A stretch of 22,829 bases of DNA from an uncultured Marvinbryantia sp. (GTDB taxonomy: Bacteria; Bacillota; Clostridia; Lachnospirales; Lachnospiraceae). The translations under genes were made by a program, and so were the position numbers. The stretch is taken from NCBI GenBank assembly GCA_937915375.1, contig CALDMO010000003.1, positions 1-22,829 on the forward strand, given 5' to 3'. Each line of letters begins with the position of its first letter. Positions within the stretch are counted from its first letter, which is position 1. The notes beneath the pieces were generated by a model, which was not told where the DNA came from, made no database searches, and worked only from the letters and a program-made list of their open reading frames with translations. This document shows, piece after piece, positions 14,644-22,779 of this stretch.

Positions 14644-15600
14644 ATGCCGATTCGAGTGCAGAGTGATTTGCCGGCAAAGGCAATTCTGGAGAGAGAAAAT
14701 ATATTTGTAGTGGACGAAAAGAAAGGTGCGCATCAGGATATCCGACCGATTGAGATTGCGATTTTAAATCTGATGCCTTTAAAGGAAGAGACCGAACTGC
14801 AATTGCTGCGCTCTCTTTCGAATACGCCGCTGCAGATCAATATTACGTTTATTATGGTGTCCGGTCACATATCAAAAAATACGTCTACCAGTCATCTGAA
14901 TCAGTTTTATATTTCCTTTAAAGAGGCAAAGGAACAGATGTTTGACGGAATGATCATTACCGGCGCGCCGCTGGAACAGATGGAGTTTGAGGAAGTTGAT
15001 TTCTGGCCGGAGTTGCAGGAAATTATGGACTGGACGAAAACGCATGTAATGAGTACGATTCATTTGTGCTGGGGAGCGCAGGCAGCGCTTTATCATCACT
15101 TCGGGATGAAGAAAAAACAGCTGGATAAGAAAATGTTCGGTTTGTTCTGGCATAAGGTTTCCAACCGCAAAATTCCGTTGGTGCGCGGGTTCGATGATGT
15201 GTTTCTGGCGCCGCATTCCAGACATACGGAAATTTCTGCTGAAGATATCCATAATTGTGAGGAATTGGTAGTATTGGCGGAATCTGACGAAGCCGGTGTA
15301 TTTTTGTGTATGACGAAAGATGGGCGTCAGATTTTCGTGATGGGGCATCCGGAGTATGACCGTGTGACGTTAGACGGAGAATATAAGCGCGATCTCGGGA
15401 AAGGTCTGCCGATTGAGATGCCGGTGAATTATTACCATGAGGATAACCCGGAGAATCCGCCGCTTCTGATGTGGCGTTCTCATGCAAATAATTTTTATAC
15501 AAACTGGCTGAACTATTACGTATATCAGGTAACGCCGTATGATCTTAAGGGGACGCCGGATTTCAGCAGAAAGTATGGACCAATGTGGGAAGAGCGGTAA
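14644..15600 (+). CDS. metA: Homoserine O-acetyltransferase, MetA type
   Basis: 318 residues, standard MetA length. Activates homoserine for methionine synthesis. HLCWGAQA carries the catalytic Cys at position 142 exactly, and GHPEYD carries His235 and Glu237, the numbering used for characterised MetA enzymes. GAPLEQMEFEEV places Glu at position 111. Established work on this family shows that Glu111 goes with acetyl-CoA use and Gly111 with succinyl-CoA use, so this should be an acetyltransferase although the family is often labelled succinyltransferase. The product O-acetylhomoserine feeds direct sulfhydrylation or transsulfuration. The start has an AGGAGAGAAAGA site. No SAM riboswitch or S-box is visible in the 67 bases upstream, which is notable for a Firmicutes methionine gene. 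Confidence 0.94.
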   Translation: MPIRVQSDLPAKAILERENIFVVDEKKGAHQDIRPIEIAILNLMPLKEETELQLLRSLSNTPLQINITFIMVSGHISKNTSTSHLNQFYISFKEAKEQMFDGMIITGAPLEQMEFEEVDFWPELQEIMDWTKTHVMSTIHLCWGAQAALYHHFGMKKKQLDKKMFGLFWHKVSNRKIPLVRGFDDVFLAPHSRHTEISAEDIHNCEELVVLAESDEAGVFLCMTKDGRQIFVMGHPEYDRVTLDGEYKRDLGKGLPIEMPVNYYHEDNPENPPLLMWRSHANNFYTNWLNYYVYQVTPYDLKGTPDFSRKYGPMWEER

Positions 15601-15666
15601 ATTGGAAAACAAAAGTATTTCAGAATGGTTTGATAATATCTGTTGCATCTGCCGAGAGGAGAAATT

Positions 15667-16224
15667 ATGTCGCAGTTAACCACAAAAGCAATAAAACAGT
15701 CATTTATGAAGCTGCTCAATCAGACAGCCTTTGACAAGATCACGGTGAAGGATATTGTTAAAGACTGCGGTGTTAACCGCAATACCTTTTATTATCATTA
15801 TCAGGATATTTATGAGCTGCTTCGAGAAATCCTGAAAGAGGAGGCACAGAAGGTAGTCTCATGTGTATATGATTATAATACATGGCAGGATGCCATTTTG
15901 GAAGCAACGGAGTTTGTCCGTCAAAATAAAAAGGCAGCTTATCATTTGTATAATTCTATTAGTCGTCGGGACATAGAAAAATATCTATACGATGTGCTCG
16001 GGAAGATTACTCTGGATTTTGTAGAAAAACAGGAGAATGCAGCGCAAGCTTGTGAGGAAGATATTCGGCTGATTGCAGATTTTTATAAATGTGCGTTTGT
16101 TGGTTTATTCTTAGAATGGATGGACAGGGGAATGCAGGAGGAGCCAGAGATATTTGTCAGCCGGATTGCGGTACTGATGGAAGGAAATATTAATAACATT
16201 TTACAGCGGGCAGTAAAAAAATAG
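15667..16224 (+). CDS. TetR/AcrR family transcriptional regulator
   Basis: 185 residues from the ATG at 15667, which has AGAGGAG just upstream. The frame extends to a TTG at 15643, but that part lacks a ribosome site. The N-terminal helix-turn-helix is clear: TTKAIKQSFMKLLNQTAFDKITVKDIVKDCGVNRNTFYYHY has the typical TetR spacing (start of domain near residue 5, recognition helix near 35-42). The C-terminal part (about 60-180) is helical and resembles the DhaS-like group with a TetR_C-type ligand domain. It sits just ahead of a membrane-export cassette on the same strand, the usual place for its repressor. It is closed by its own terminator at 16267-16304, so it makes a separate transcript. 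The ligand is unknown. Confidence 0.88.
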   Translation: MSQLTTKAIKQSFMKLLNQTAFDKITVKDIVKDCGVNRNTFYYHYQDIYELLREILKEEAQKVVSCVYDYNTWQDAILEATEFVRQNKKAAYHLYNSISRRDIEKYLYDVLGKITLDFVEKQENAAQACEEDIRLIADFYKCAFVGLFLEWMDRGMQEEPEIFVSRIAVLMEGNINNILQRAVKK

Positions 16225-16266
16225 GATGTGTTTAAGAAAGAGGCATCATTAAAAACCAGACAACGG

Positions 16267-16304
16267 ATACGCAGTGTACAAAAATTGTGCACTGCGTATT
16301 TTTT
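16267..16304 (+). terminator. Rho-independent terminator after the TetR gene
   Basis: ATACGCAGTG (16267-16276) pairs perfectly with CACTGCGTAT (16290-16299). The stem extends inward by four or five more pairs including one G-T, and is followed by TTTTT (16300-16304). It separates the regulator transcript from the exporter genes, or lets only part of it read through. Confidence 0.88.
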
Positions 16305-16326
16305 ATCCATAGAAAAGAAAATGGAT
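16305..16326 (+). promoter_or_regulatory. Inverted repeat, candidate operator for the exporter cassette
   Basis: ATCCAT (16305-16310) and ATGGAT (16321-16326) are a perfect 6-base inverted repeat with a 10-base spacer. It lies between the TetR terminator and a possible -10 box TATAGT (16342-16347), where a -35 region would be. A convincing -35 hexamer is not seen. It is a reasonable place for the TetR protein to bind, but this is inference from position only. Confidence 0.3.
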
Positions 16327-16369
16327 CAAGAGCATACTGTTTATAGTGAGAAAAAGGGGGTGAAATTTT

Positions 16370-16924
16370 ATGGAATTGATTAAAAGAGCAAAGGGCGCCT
16401 ATATCGCAGTATCTGTTCTGATGCTGATCTTTGGAAGCTGTCTGATTATTTGGCCAGAGACCTCGTTGACAGTTTTTTGTACGATAACAGGAAGTTCCAT
16501 GATAGTATTCGGAGCTGTTAAGCTGCTTGGTTATTTTTCAAAAGATCTTTATCGATTGGCATTTCAATTTGATCTCGCACTTGGGATCCTCTCAGTGCTG
16601 CTTGGACTTGTAATTGTGATTCATCCGTATAATTTAATTACATTTGTACCTGTAATTGTGGGAATCTTTGTTATGCTGGATGGGGTGTTTAAAATACAGA
16701 CAGCTCTTGATGCGAGACAGTTTGGATTAAGGGCATGGTGGATGGTAATGCTGCTTGCCATATGCTCCGGGAGTTTTGGGCTTTTTCTGGTACTTAATCC
16801 TTTTGAAGGAGCGACCGCACTGATGATGCTTCTCGGGGTGACAATTGTGGCAGACGGCATTCAGAATCTTCTGATTGTGCTTTACACTGTACAGACAACC
16901 AGGGAAAGAAAAAAGTATGATTAG
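16370..16924 (+). CDS. DUF308/HdeD-like small membrane protein
   Basis: 184 residues, nearly all membrane. Six hydrophobic segments can be drawn (about 11-30, 36-52, 66-84, 90-106, 120-139, 145-165), with short loops such as WPETS, HPYNLI and LNPFEGA. The repeated pattern of a helix pair followed by a Pro-containing turn is typical of DUF308/HdeD family proteins, whose biochemical role is poorly known (HdeD was linked to acid stress in E. coli). AAAAAGGGGGTGA serves the start. The MMPL gene begins 11 bases after its stop, so the two are one transcript. It may be an accessory subunit of the exporter; no catalytic motif is visible. Confidence 0.8.
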   Translation: MELIKRAKGAYIAVSVLMLIFGSCLIIWPETSLTVFCTITGSSMIVFGAVKLLGYFSKDLYRLAFQFDLALGILSVLLGLVIVIHPYNLITFVPVIVGIFVMLDGVFKIQTALDARQFGLRAWWMVMLLAICSGSFGLFLVLNPFEGATALMMLLGVTIVADGIQNLLIVLYTVQTTRERKKYD

Positions 16925-16935
16925 GAGGGAAAATT

Positions 16936-19017
16936 ATGTTGAAATTTGGAAAAAAGGTTGTGAAATATCGAATACCGATCTTTTTCTTAAGTATTTTGCT
17001 TTTGCTGCCAGCTGCATGGGGGTATATCCATACACGTGTCAATTATGATATTCTTTCTTACCTTCCGGGAGAAATTGAGACCATGAAAGGTCAGGATATT
17101 CTGGCAGATGAATTTGGTACGGGGGCATATTCCATGTTTGTCTGTGAAGGAATGAACAGCAAAGATGTATCGAAATTGAAAGAAAAAATGGAACAGGTCG
17201 ATCATGTAAATAAGGTCATCTGGTATGATTCTTTCTTTGATCTGAGTATGCCGATGGAAATGCTGCCGAAAAAAGTTCTGGATATTTTTAATGCAGAAGA
17301 TTCGACGATGATGTTTATTATTTTTGATACAACAACTTCTGCAGATGAAACGATGCAGGCAATCAAGGAGCTGCGCGCGCTGGCAGGAGAACAGTGTTTT
17401 CTAAGCGGGATGTCGGCCATTGTCACAGATACAAAGGATCTTGCGGAAAAAGAAGTATTTGCGTATGTGGTAATCGCAGTGATCCTTTCAGCAATCGTGC
17501 TATCTGTATGTATGGAATCATTTTTTATACCGGTTCTGTTTTTGCTTGGCATTGGTTTTGCGATTATCTATAATCTCGGCACGAATATTTTTATGGGAGA
17601 AATTTCTTATATTACAAAGGCTCTTGCGGCAGTTTTGCAGTTGGGAGTGACGATGGACTATTCTATTTTCCTCTGGCACAGCTATCAAGAGCAGCTGGAA
17701 AATTATGAGAATCACAAAGAGGCAATGGCTCATGCAATTGAAAAAACAGTAAAATCTGTATTTGGAAGCTCGTTGACAACGGTAGCTGGTTTTGTCGCTC
17801 TTTGCTTTATGAGCTTTACCCTTGGTCTGGATCTGGGGATTGTTATGGCAAAAGGAGTAATCATTGGAGTAATCTGTTGTGTTACGGTTTTACCGTCTAT
17901 GATTATGATTTTTGACCATCTTTTGGAGAAAACTTCGCATCGTTCTTTTCTTCCGGATACGGATCGGCTTTCCGGTTTTATTACCCGGCATTATAAAGTG
18001 TTTGCATTGCTGTTGGTACTGCTGATCGTACCGGCTGCATATTGTCAGAAGAATGCTTCGGTTTATTATAATCTGGACGAAACGCTTCCGGATTATCTGC
18101 CAAGCACACAGGCAAACACAAAGCTCCAGAATGATTATCGGATGGGGGCTTTGCATATGCTGCTGATTGACAGCAGCTTGCCTTCTAAAGAAGTGCGAAA
18201 TATGATCAGTGAAATGGAACAGGTGGACGGTGTGAAATCTGTCCTTGGACTGGAGACGATTCTTGGAAGCAGGGTTCCTGAAAATATGATTCCGGAATCT
18301 GTGAAAGAAGTGATGGAGAATGAAAATTATGAACTGCTGATGATCAGTAATGAATATAAGACAGCTTCTCCGGAGGTTAATCGACAGATCGAGGAACTGA
18401 ATACTATCCTGAAAAAATACGATCCGACAGGAATGCTGGTAGGCGAAGCACCATGTACAAAGGATCTGATCACGATAACTGATAAGGATTTTAAGGTCGT
18501 AAACAGTGTATCTATTCTAGCGGTCTTTGTGATTATCCTGTTTGTCTTTAAATCTTGGTTTATACCGATTGTTTTAGTAGCTGTCATTGAGTTTGCTATT
18601 TTTATTAATCTTGGTATTCCGTATCTGACGGGAAATAGTCTACCATTCATTGCGTCGATCGTAATCGGAACGATACAGCTTGGTTCTACGGTTGACTACG
18701 CGATTCTGATGACCGGTCGTTATGAAACAGAGCGGTGCAGCGGAAAAAGTAAAAAAGAAGCAATTGCGATTGCGCATCGAACGAGTATGAAATCTGTTAT
18801 TGTCAGTGCAATCAGCTTTTTTGCGGCGACTTTTGGTGTGGGATTGTATTCTGATATTGATATGATCAGTGCTCTGTGTAATTTGATGGCGAGAGGCGCA
18901 TTGATCAGTATGGTTGTTGTTTTATGTATACTTCCGTCCATGTTTATGCTGTTGGACGGTGTGATCTGTAAAACAAGTAAAAATTTTAAGGAGGCACTTC
19001 ATCATGAACAAAAATAG
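16936..19017 (+). CDS. MMPL/RND family transporter
   Basis: 693 residues, two similar halves as in the RND superfamily. Membrane segment 1 is at about 11-30, an outside loop at about 32-170, segments 2-6 at about 172-335, segment 7 at about 352-370, a second outside loop at about 372-515, and segments 8-12 at about 520-675. The intramembrane Asp pair expected of proton-driven MMPL proteins is present: LGVTMDYSIFLWHSY gives Asp241 and LGSTVDYAILMTGRYE gives Asp587. Such proteins export lipids, siderophores or other amphipathic molecules. The outside loops are smaller than those of AcrB and lack a docking domain, as usual in Gram-positives. The last 14 bases overlap the next gene and carry its ribosome site, AAGGAGG, so the two are translated together. 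Substrate not predictable. Confidence 0.9.
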   Translation: MLKFGKKVVKYRIPIFFLSILLLLPAAWGYIHTRVNYDILSYLPGEIETMKGQDILADEFGTGAYSMFVCEGMNSKDVSKLKEKMEQVDHVNKVIWYDSFFDLSMPMEMLPKKVLDIFNAEDSTMMFIIFDTTTSADETMQAIKELRALAGEQCFLSGMSAIVTDTKDLAEKEVFAYVVIAVILSAIVLSVCMESFFIPVLFLLGIGFAIIYNLGTNIFMGEISYITKALAAVLQLGVTMDYSIFLWHSYQEQLENYENHKEAMAHAIEKTVKSVFGSSLTTVAGFVALCFMSFTLGLDLGIVMAKGVIIGVICCVTVLPSMIMIFDHLLEKTSHRSFLPDTDRLSGFITRHYKVFALLLVLLIVPAAYCQKNASVYYNLDETLPDYLPSTQANTKLQNDYRMGALHMLLIDSSLPSKEVRNMISEMEQVDGVKSVLGLETILGSRVPENMIPESVKEVMENENYELLMISNEYKTASPEVNRQIEELNTILKKYDPTGMLVGEAPCTKDLITITDKDFKVVNSVSILAVFVIILFVFKSWFIPIVLVAVIEFAIFINLGIPYLTGNSLPFIASIVIGTIQLGSTVDYAILMTGRYETERCSGKSKKEAIAIAHRTSMKSVIVSAISFFAATFGVGLYSDIDMISALCNLMARGALISMVVVLCILPSMFMLLDGVICKTSKNFKEALHHEQK

Positions 19018-21661
19018 GAATATAACAAAAACGATGGCAATTGTAACAGCAGGTATCGTTGCAGTACAGTCTTTTGGCGCAGTATCTTTTGCGGCGGAAG
19101 AAACCGCACGGACGAAAGAGGAAACAGTTTATGTAAAAACAGATCCATCCGGCGCGCAGCAGGAAGTAATAGTCAGCGACTGGCTGAAAAATATAAATGG
19201 ACAGGACAGTCTTTCTGATCATTCTTTTTTAAGTAATATAGAAAATGTGAAAGGAGATGAGACTTTTTCACAGGACGGAGAGAATCTGGTTTGGAGCGCG
19301 CAGGGAAATGATATTTATTATCAGGGAACAACGGACAAAAAACTTCCGGTTTCTATTTGTGTTACATATTATTTGGATGGAAAAGAGATAACTGCGCAGG
19401 AATTGGAAGGAAAAAGCGGACATATTAAAATTCATTATCAGTTTGAAAATCATGAGAAAACAGAAAATGTATATATTCCCTTTATGATGGTAACAGGAGC
19501 GGTTTTGCCACAGGATACCTTTTCGAATGTTTCTGTGAAAAATGGCAGGTCTATCTCAGATGGGGAAAGAAACATTGTGATAGGAATCGGAATGCCGGGA
19601 ATGGCAGAAAGTCTTAAACTGGAAGAAACAGAAATGCTGAAGGATATTGAGATTCCGGATAGTTTTGAGTTGGAAGCAGATGTTACAGATTACCAGCAAA
19701 ATATGTTCCTTACAGTGGCAACACCGCTGGATCTTTCTCAGCTTGGAATCGATGATGTAAAGGATCTGGATGATTTGAAGGACTCTCTTAAAAAATTGGA
19801 AGATGCTTCAGAGCAGCTAGTAGACGGAAGTGGTGATCTGGCGGATGGAATACAGACGTTAAAGGATTCATGTCAGGAACTCATTGATGGCATGACCGCG
19901 GTAGATGAAAATATGGGAACACTCGCGGACGGAATCAGTACCTTAGACGAAAAAAAAGGCGCGTTGATTTCCGGAATCAACGCGTTGGCAGACGGACTTC
20001 AGACATTGGAATCCAAAAAAGGAACGCTGATATCCGGTGTGAATACGCTGGCAAAAGGCGGAAGTGATCTTGCGTCAGGAGCAGAGAAGGTAGATGCGGG
20101 AGCAAAAAGCCTCTCTCAGAATGTACAGAAATTGGCGGCCGGAGCAGATCAGCTTGCGAACAGCGAAGGGAGCGCGGCGCTTAGCGCAGGAGCAGAGGCG
20201 TTGACGGAAGGTACTTCTGCACTGGCTTCAGGCAGTGAGACGCTGGCTGCTGGAACAGCATCTTTACAGCAGGGCAATGAGGCACTTTTGGCCGGGACGA
20301 GTGCTTTAAAAGAAGGATTGACAGAGGCAGAAGGTTTGCAGGCGGGAAGTTCTGCGCTGGAAGAAGGCAGTGAGAACCTTTCTGCCGGTGTGACGGCTTT
20401 TGTAGACGGTGTTGATCAGCTTCTCCCACTGGCACAGGGAGCAGGAACATACGCACAGGGAGTTGGATCATATGTGGATCAGGTTAATGCACTGCTTGAA
20501 ACGCTGAACAGTACAGAGCAGCCACTAGAACTGCAGACAGAGGGAGAGAGCTTTACTGTGACGACAATTGATGCGCAGGCGCTTGCGGATATGCAGTCTG
20601 TTCTGGCGCAGCTTCAATCTGTCCAGGCAACGGTACAGGGAGCTTCCAAGGCAGATTTGATCAAGCTGTATGCTTCCTATGATTCTTATGTTGCGCAGCT
20701 GAATGACTGTATTAGTCTGTTAAGCTCGGCAATCGGAGGGGTGCAGGAACAGACCATTGATACAAATACAACCGGTACAGAGAAAGGAACGGCAGCTGTC
20801 CCGCAGGAACAGCTGGAAGTTTTAAAACAGGCAGGAATACAATTAAAAGAGAACGGCGCACAGCTTCAGTTGGAGGATCCATCGCAGCTTACCGTTCTTC
20901 AGGAATCCGGCGTGCAGCTAAAGAACGGCGCAACAGCTTTGCAAAGCGGTGCGCATAAGGTGAATAATGGAGTAAAAGAAATATCACAAAATGTGGAAAT
21001 CCTGGAGGAAAGTATGCAGCAGGCAGCAGCTGGCGCAAAAACTCTGAATGAAGGCGCACAATCTCTAAAAACGAATGCGAAAGCATTGGATGAAGGAGCG
21101 AAAACTCTGCAGGGAGGAATTGCGCAGGCAATGAATGGAGCTTCTAGCTTGAGTGAAAATACAGCGCTTCTGGCAGATGGAGCAAAAGAACTTTTCAGAG
21201 GAACTTCAGATTTGAAAGATGGAGCGTTTGCTCTGCAGAATGGACTAAAGCAACTAGAGGGAGGCACTGGAGAGCTATCTTCCGGTATCGGACAGCTGTC
21301 AGCAGGAGGAGAAGCACTGCGAAGTGGTGCCGGAGCACTTTCCACAGGCATTGGACAGCTCGCAGATGGCAGTTCCCAGTTAAAAGCAGGTACTGCGAAA
21401 CTGGCAGACGGAGGGTCTAAACTTGATTCTGGTGTGAATGAACTCAAGGAAGGAGCAGATGATCTTAAAGAAGGTATGGAAAAATTTAAAGAAGAGGGTA
21501 TTGATGAGATTACAGATTTTCTTGATGAAGATGTGCAGGAAGTGATTGATCGACTGTTAGAAGTAAAGGATGCAGGGGATAATTACGGCTTGTTTAGCAG
21601 TACACAGTCTGGTGAAGAGGATGAGGTGAAATTTATTATTGAAACCGGAACGCTGGAATAA
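19004..21661 (+). CDS. Secreted Leu-x-x-Gly heptad-repeat protein (exporter partner)
   Basis: 885 residues. A signal peptide (1 to about 30; basic start, hydrophobic core, VSFAA near the cut) directs export, and no other membrane segment or sorting signal is seen. Residues about 35-260 form a globular domain. Residues about 270-465 and 640-825 are heptads of the form Leu-x-x-Gly-x-x-x (LADG, LASG, LKEG, LSAG), more than thirty in all. This pattern is known from YhgE/Pip-type proteins and should form long helical coiled-coil hairpins. Between the two arms lies a different segment (about 466-640), Gln/Thr-rich, that could be the tip. An acidic tail follows (about 825-885). Such heptad proteins are regularly found next to MMPL permeases. 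Unlike YhgE it has no membrane domains of its own, here apparently supplied by the MMPL protein. It could be an extracytoplasmic adaptor or channel for the permease; function is unknown. Confidence 0.85.
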   Translation: MNKNRNITKTMAIVTAGIVAVQSFGAVSFAAEETARTKEETVYVKTDPSGAQQEVIVSDWLKNINGQDSLSDHSFLSNIENVKGDETFSQDGENLVWSAQGNDIYYQGTTDKKLPVSICVTYYLDGKEITAQELEGKSGHIKIHYQFENHEKTENVYIPFMMVTGAVLPQDTFSNVSVKNGRSISDGERNIVIGIGMPGMAESLKLEETEMLKDIEIPDSFELEADVTDYQQNMFLTVATPLDLSQLGIDDVKDLDDLKDSLKKLEDASEQLVDGSGDLADGIQTLKDSCQELIDGMTAVDENMGTLADGISTLDEKKGALISGINALADGLQTLESKKGTLISGVNTLAKGGSDLASGAEKVDAGAKSLSQNVQKLAAGADQLANSEGSAALSAGAEALTEGTSALASGSETLAAGTASLQQGNEALLAGTSALKEGLTEAEGLQAGSSALEEGSENLSAGVTAFVDGVDQLLPLAQGAGTYAQGVGSYVDQVNALLETLNSTEQPLELQTEGESFTVTTIDAQALADMQSVLAQLQSVQATVQGASKADLIKLYASYDSYVAQLNDCISLLSSAIGGVQEQTIDTNTTGTEKGTAAVPQEQLEVLKQAGIQLKENGAQLQLEDPSQLTVLQESGVQLKNGATALQSGAHKVNNGVKEISQNVEILEESMQQAAAGAKTLNEGAQSLKTNAKALDEGAKTLQGGIAQAMNGASSLSENTALLADGAKELFRGTSDLKDGAFALQNGLKQLEGGTGELSSGIGQLSAGGEALRSGAGALSTGIGQLADGSSQLKAGTAKLADGGSKLDSGVNELKEGADDLKEGMEKFKEEGIDEITDFLDEDVQEVIDRLLEVKDAGDNYGLFSSTQSGEEDEVKFIIETGTLE
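19922..20047 (+). repeat. Tandem 63-base repeat inside the heptad gene
   Basis: Two consecutive 21-residue units start at residues 307 (LADGISTLDEKKGALISG) and 328 (LADGLQTLESKKGTLISG). They are diverged tandem copies, three heptads each, showing how the gene grew by internal duplication. Confidence 0.7.
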
Positions 21662-21672
21662 ACAGCGTTCCG
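21646..21672 (+). other. Stem-loop around the stop codon of the heptad gene
   Basis: CGGAACGCTG (21646-21655) pairs perfectly with CAGCGTTCCG (21663-21672), with the stop codon TAA (21659-21661) in the 7-base loop. No T-tract follows (AAAGAAATAC), so it is not a standard intrinsic terminator. It may protect the messenger 3' end or mark the end of the operon. Confidence 0.6.
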
Positions 21673-21730
21673 AAAGAAATACAGACAGTTTTGCCATGCA
21701 GGAGGATGTATAGAAAAAATCCAGTGCAAT

Positions 21731-21758
21731 TTGAATAAAAATATGTTATTCTTATTTT
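21731..21758 (+). promoter_or_regulatory. Possible promoter for the epimerase gene
   Basis: TTGAAT (21731-21736) and TATTTT (21753-21758) are 16 bases apart, 55 bases before the start codon. The -10 box is imperfect (4 of 6), so this is a candidate only. Confidence 0.4.
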
Positions 21759-21813
21759 AGGAAACAGCCGCAGTATTTGAAGCGGTTGGCAATAACATAC
21801 AGGAGTCAAAATC

Positions 21814-22701
21814 ATGGCAAATTATATTTTGGAAAACGAAATACTGAAAGTGACAATCCGCAGTCAGGGAGCGGAACTGATTTCGATTATGAAAAAGGAG
21901 ACCGCCACAGAATATCTGTGGTGTGCGGATAAAAAATACTGGGAATGGACATCTCCGATTCTGTTTCCGCTGGTTGGCGGTCTGCGTGACAAACAGTATA
22001 CCTACGAGGGGAAAACATATCCGATGATGCAGCATGGATTTGCACGCGACTATGAGCATGAAGTGACGGAACAGAGTGAAACACAGATCTGGTTCGCATT
22101 TTCTGATACTGAGGAGACACAGAAGATTTATCCGTTTGCGTTTAAGCTGGAGATCGGCTATGTGCTGGAAGGAAATAATATTCAGGTAAAATGGCGTGTG
22201 ACAAATACGGATAATAAAACCTTATACTTCTCGATTGGCGCGCATCCGGCATTTATGTGTCCGCTGAACGGAAACGGTGTGCAGACCGATTATTATCTGG
22301 GATTTGAGACAGATAAGGATGAACTGCAGTATAAATTGATTGATCTGAGCTGCAATCTGATTGCAGATAAAGAGTATCCTCTGCCGCTGGAAAACGGTTT
22401 GTATCAGCTTACAAAAGATCGTTTTGATCTGGATGCACTGGTAATCGAAGAGAAGCAGACCGGTAAAATGTGGCTGGCAGGTCCGGATAAAAAACCGTAT
22501 GTGACAGTGACTTTTGATACGCCGCTGTTCGGTATCTGGTCTCCGGCAAAGAAGGATGCTCCGTTTGTCTGCATTGAACCGTGGTATGGCAGAAGCGATG
22601 GATGTGAGTTCTACGGCAGCTGGGAGGAACGCAAATATGGCAATCAGCTGGAGCCGAAGGAAGTATTTGAGAGAGGATATCTGATTACGATTAATGAATA
22701 G
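21814..22701 (+). CDS. Aldose 1-epimerase family protein (LacX type)
   Basis: 295 residues, the size of the LacX/YeaD-like branch of the galactose mutarotase fold, cytoplasmic. It should interconvert the alpha and beta anomers of a sugar or sugar phosphate. Expected active-site residues are visible: QHGFARD with His74, SIGAHPAFMCP with His144 and CIEPWYGRSDG with Glu255 as the probable base. FPLVGGLRDKQYTYEG is a family-typical stretch near residue 50. GGAG before the start is a good ribosome site. It stands alone with a possible promoter upstream and no sugar-pathway gene beside it, so the substrate is unknown. No clear terminator is seen after it. Confidence 0.88.
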   Translation: MANYILENEILKVTIRSQGAELISIMKKETATEYLWCADKKYWEWTSPILFPLVGGLRDKQYTYEGKTYPMMQHGFARDYEHEVTEQSETQIWFAFSDTEETQKIYPFAFKLEIGYVLEGNNIQVKWRVTNTDNKTLYFSIGAHPAFMCPLNGNGVQTDYYLGFETDKDELQYKLIDLSCNLIADKEYPLPLENGLYQLTKDRFDLDALVIEEKQTGKMWLAGPDKKPYVTVTFDTPLFGIWSPAKKDAPFVCIEPWYGRSDGCEFYGSWEERKYGNQLEPKEVFERGYLITINE

Positions 22702-22779
22702 CGGCTGTTATTTCTCATGCTGAGATGAACAGGAACCAAATGAAACATTAAATCATCTGTAAAACACCTGACGGTGAGG

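Noticed and set aside
15643..15666. TTG start of the TetR gene
   Set aside because: AGAGGAG lies just before the ATG at 15667, and the extra residues do not belong to the domain.
19949..20100. Programmed -1 frameshift at the A8 run in the heptad gene
   Set aside because: The hairpin begins only two bases after the run, the -1 frame ends after about 36 codons in a non-descript tail, and the full frame is intact and makes sense.
20899..21447. 182-codon open frame on the minus strand, rich in Pro, Ser and Ala
   Set aside because: It is the mirror of the regular Leu-x-x-Gly heptad codons on the plus strand; no ribosome site or family resemblance.
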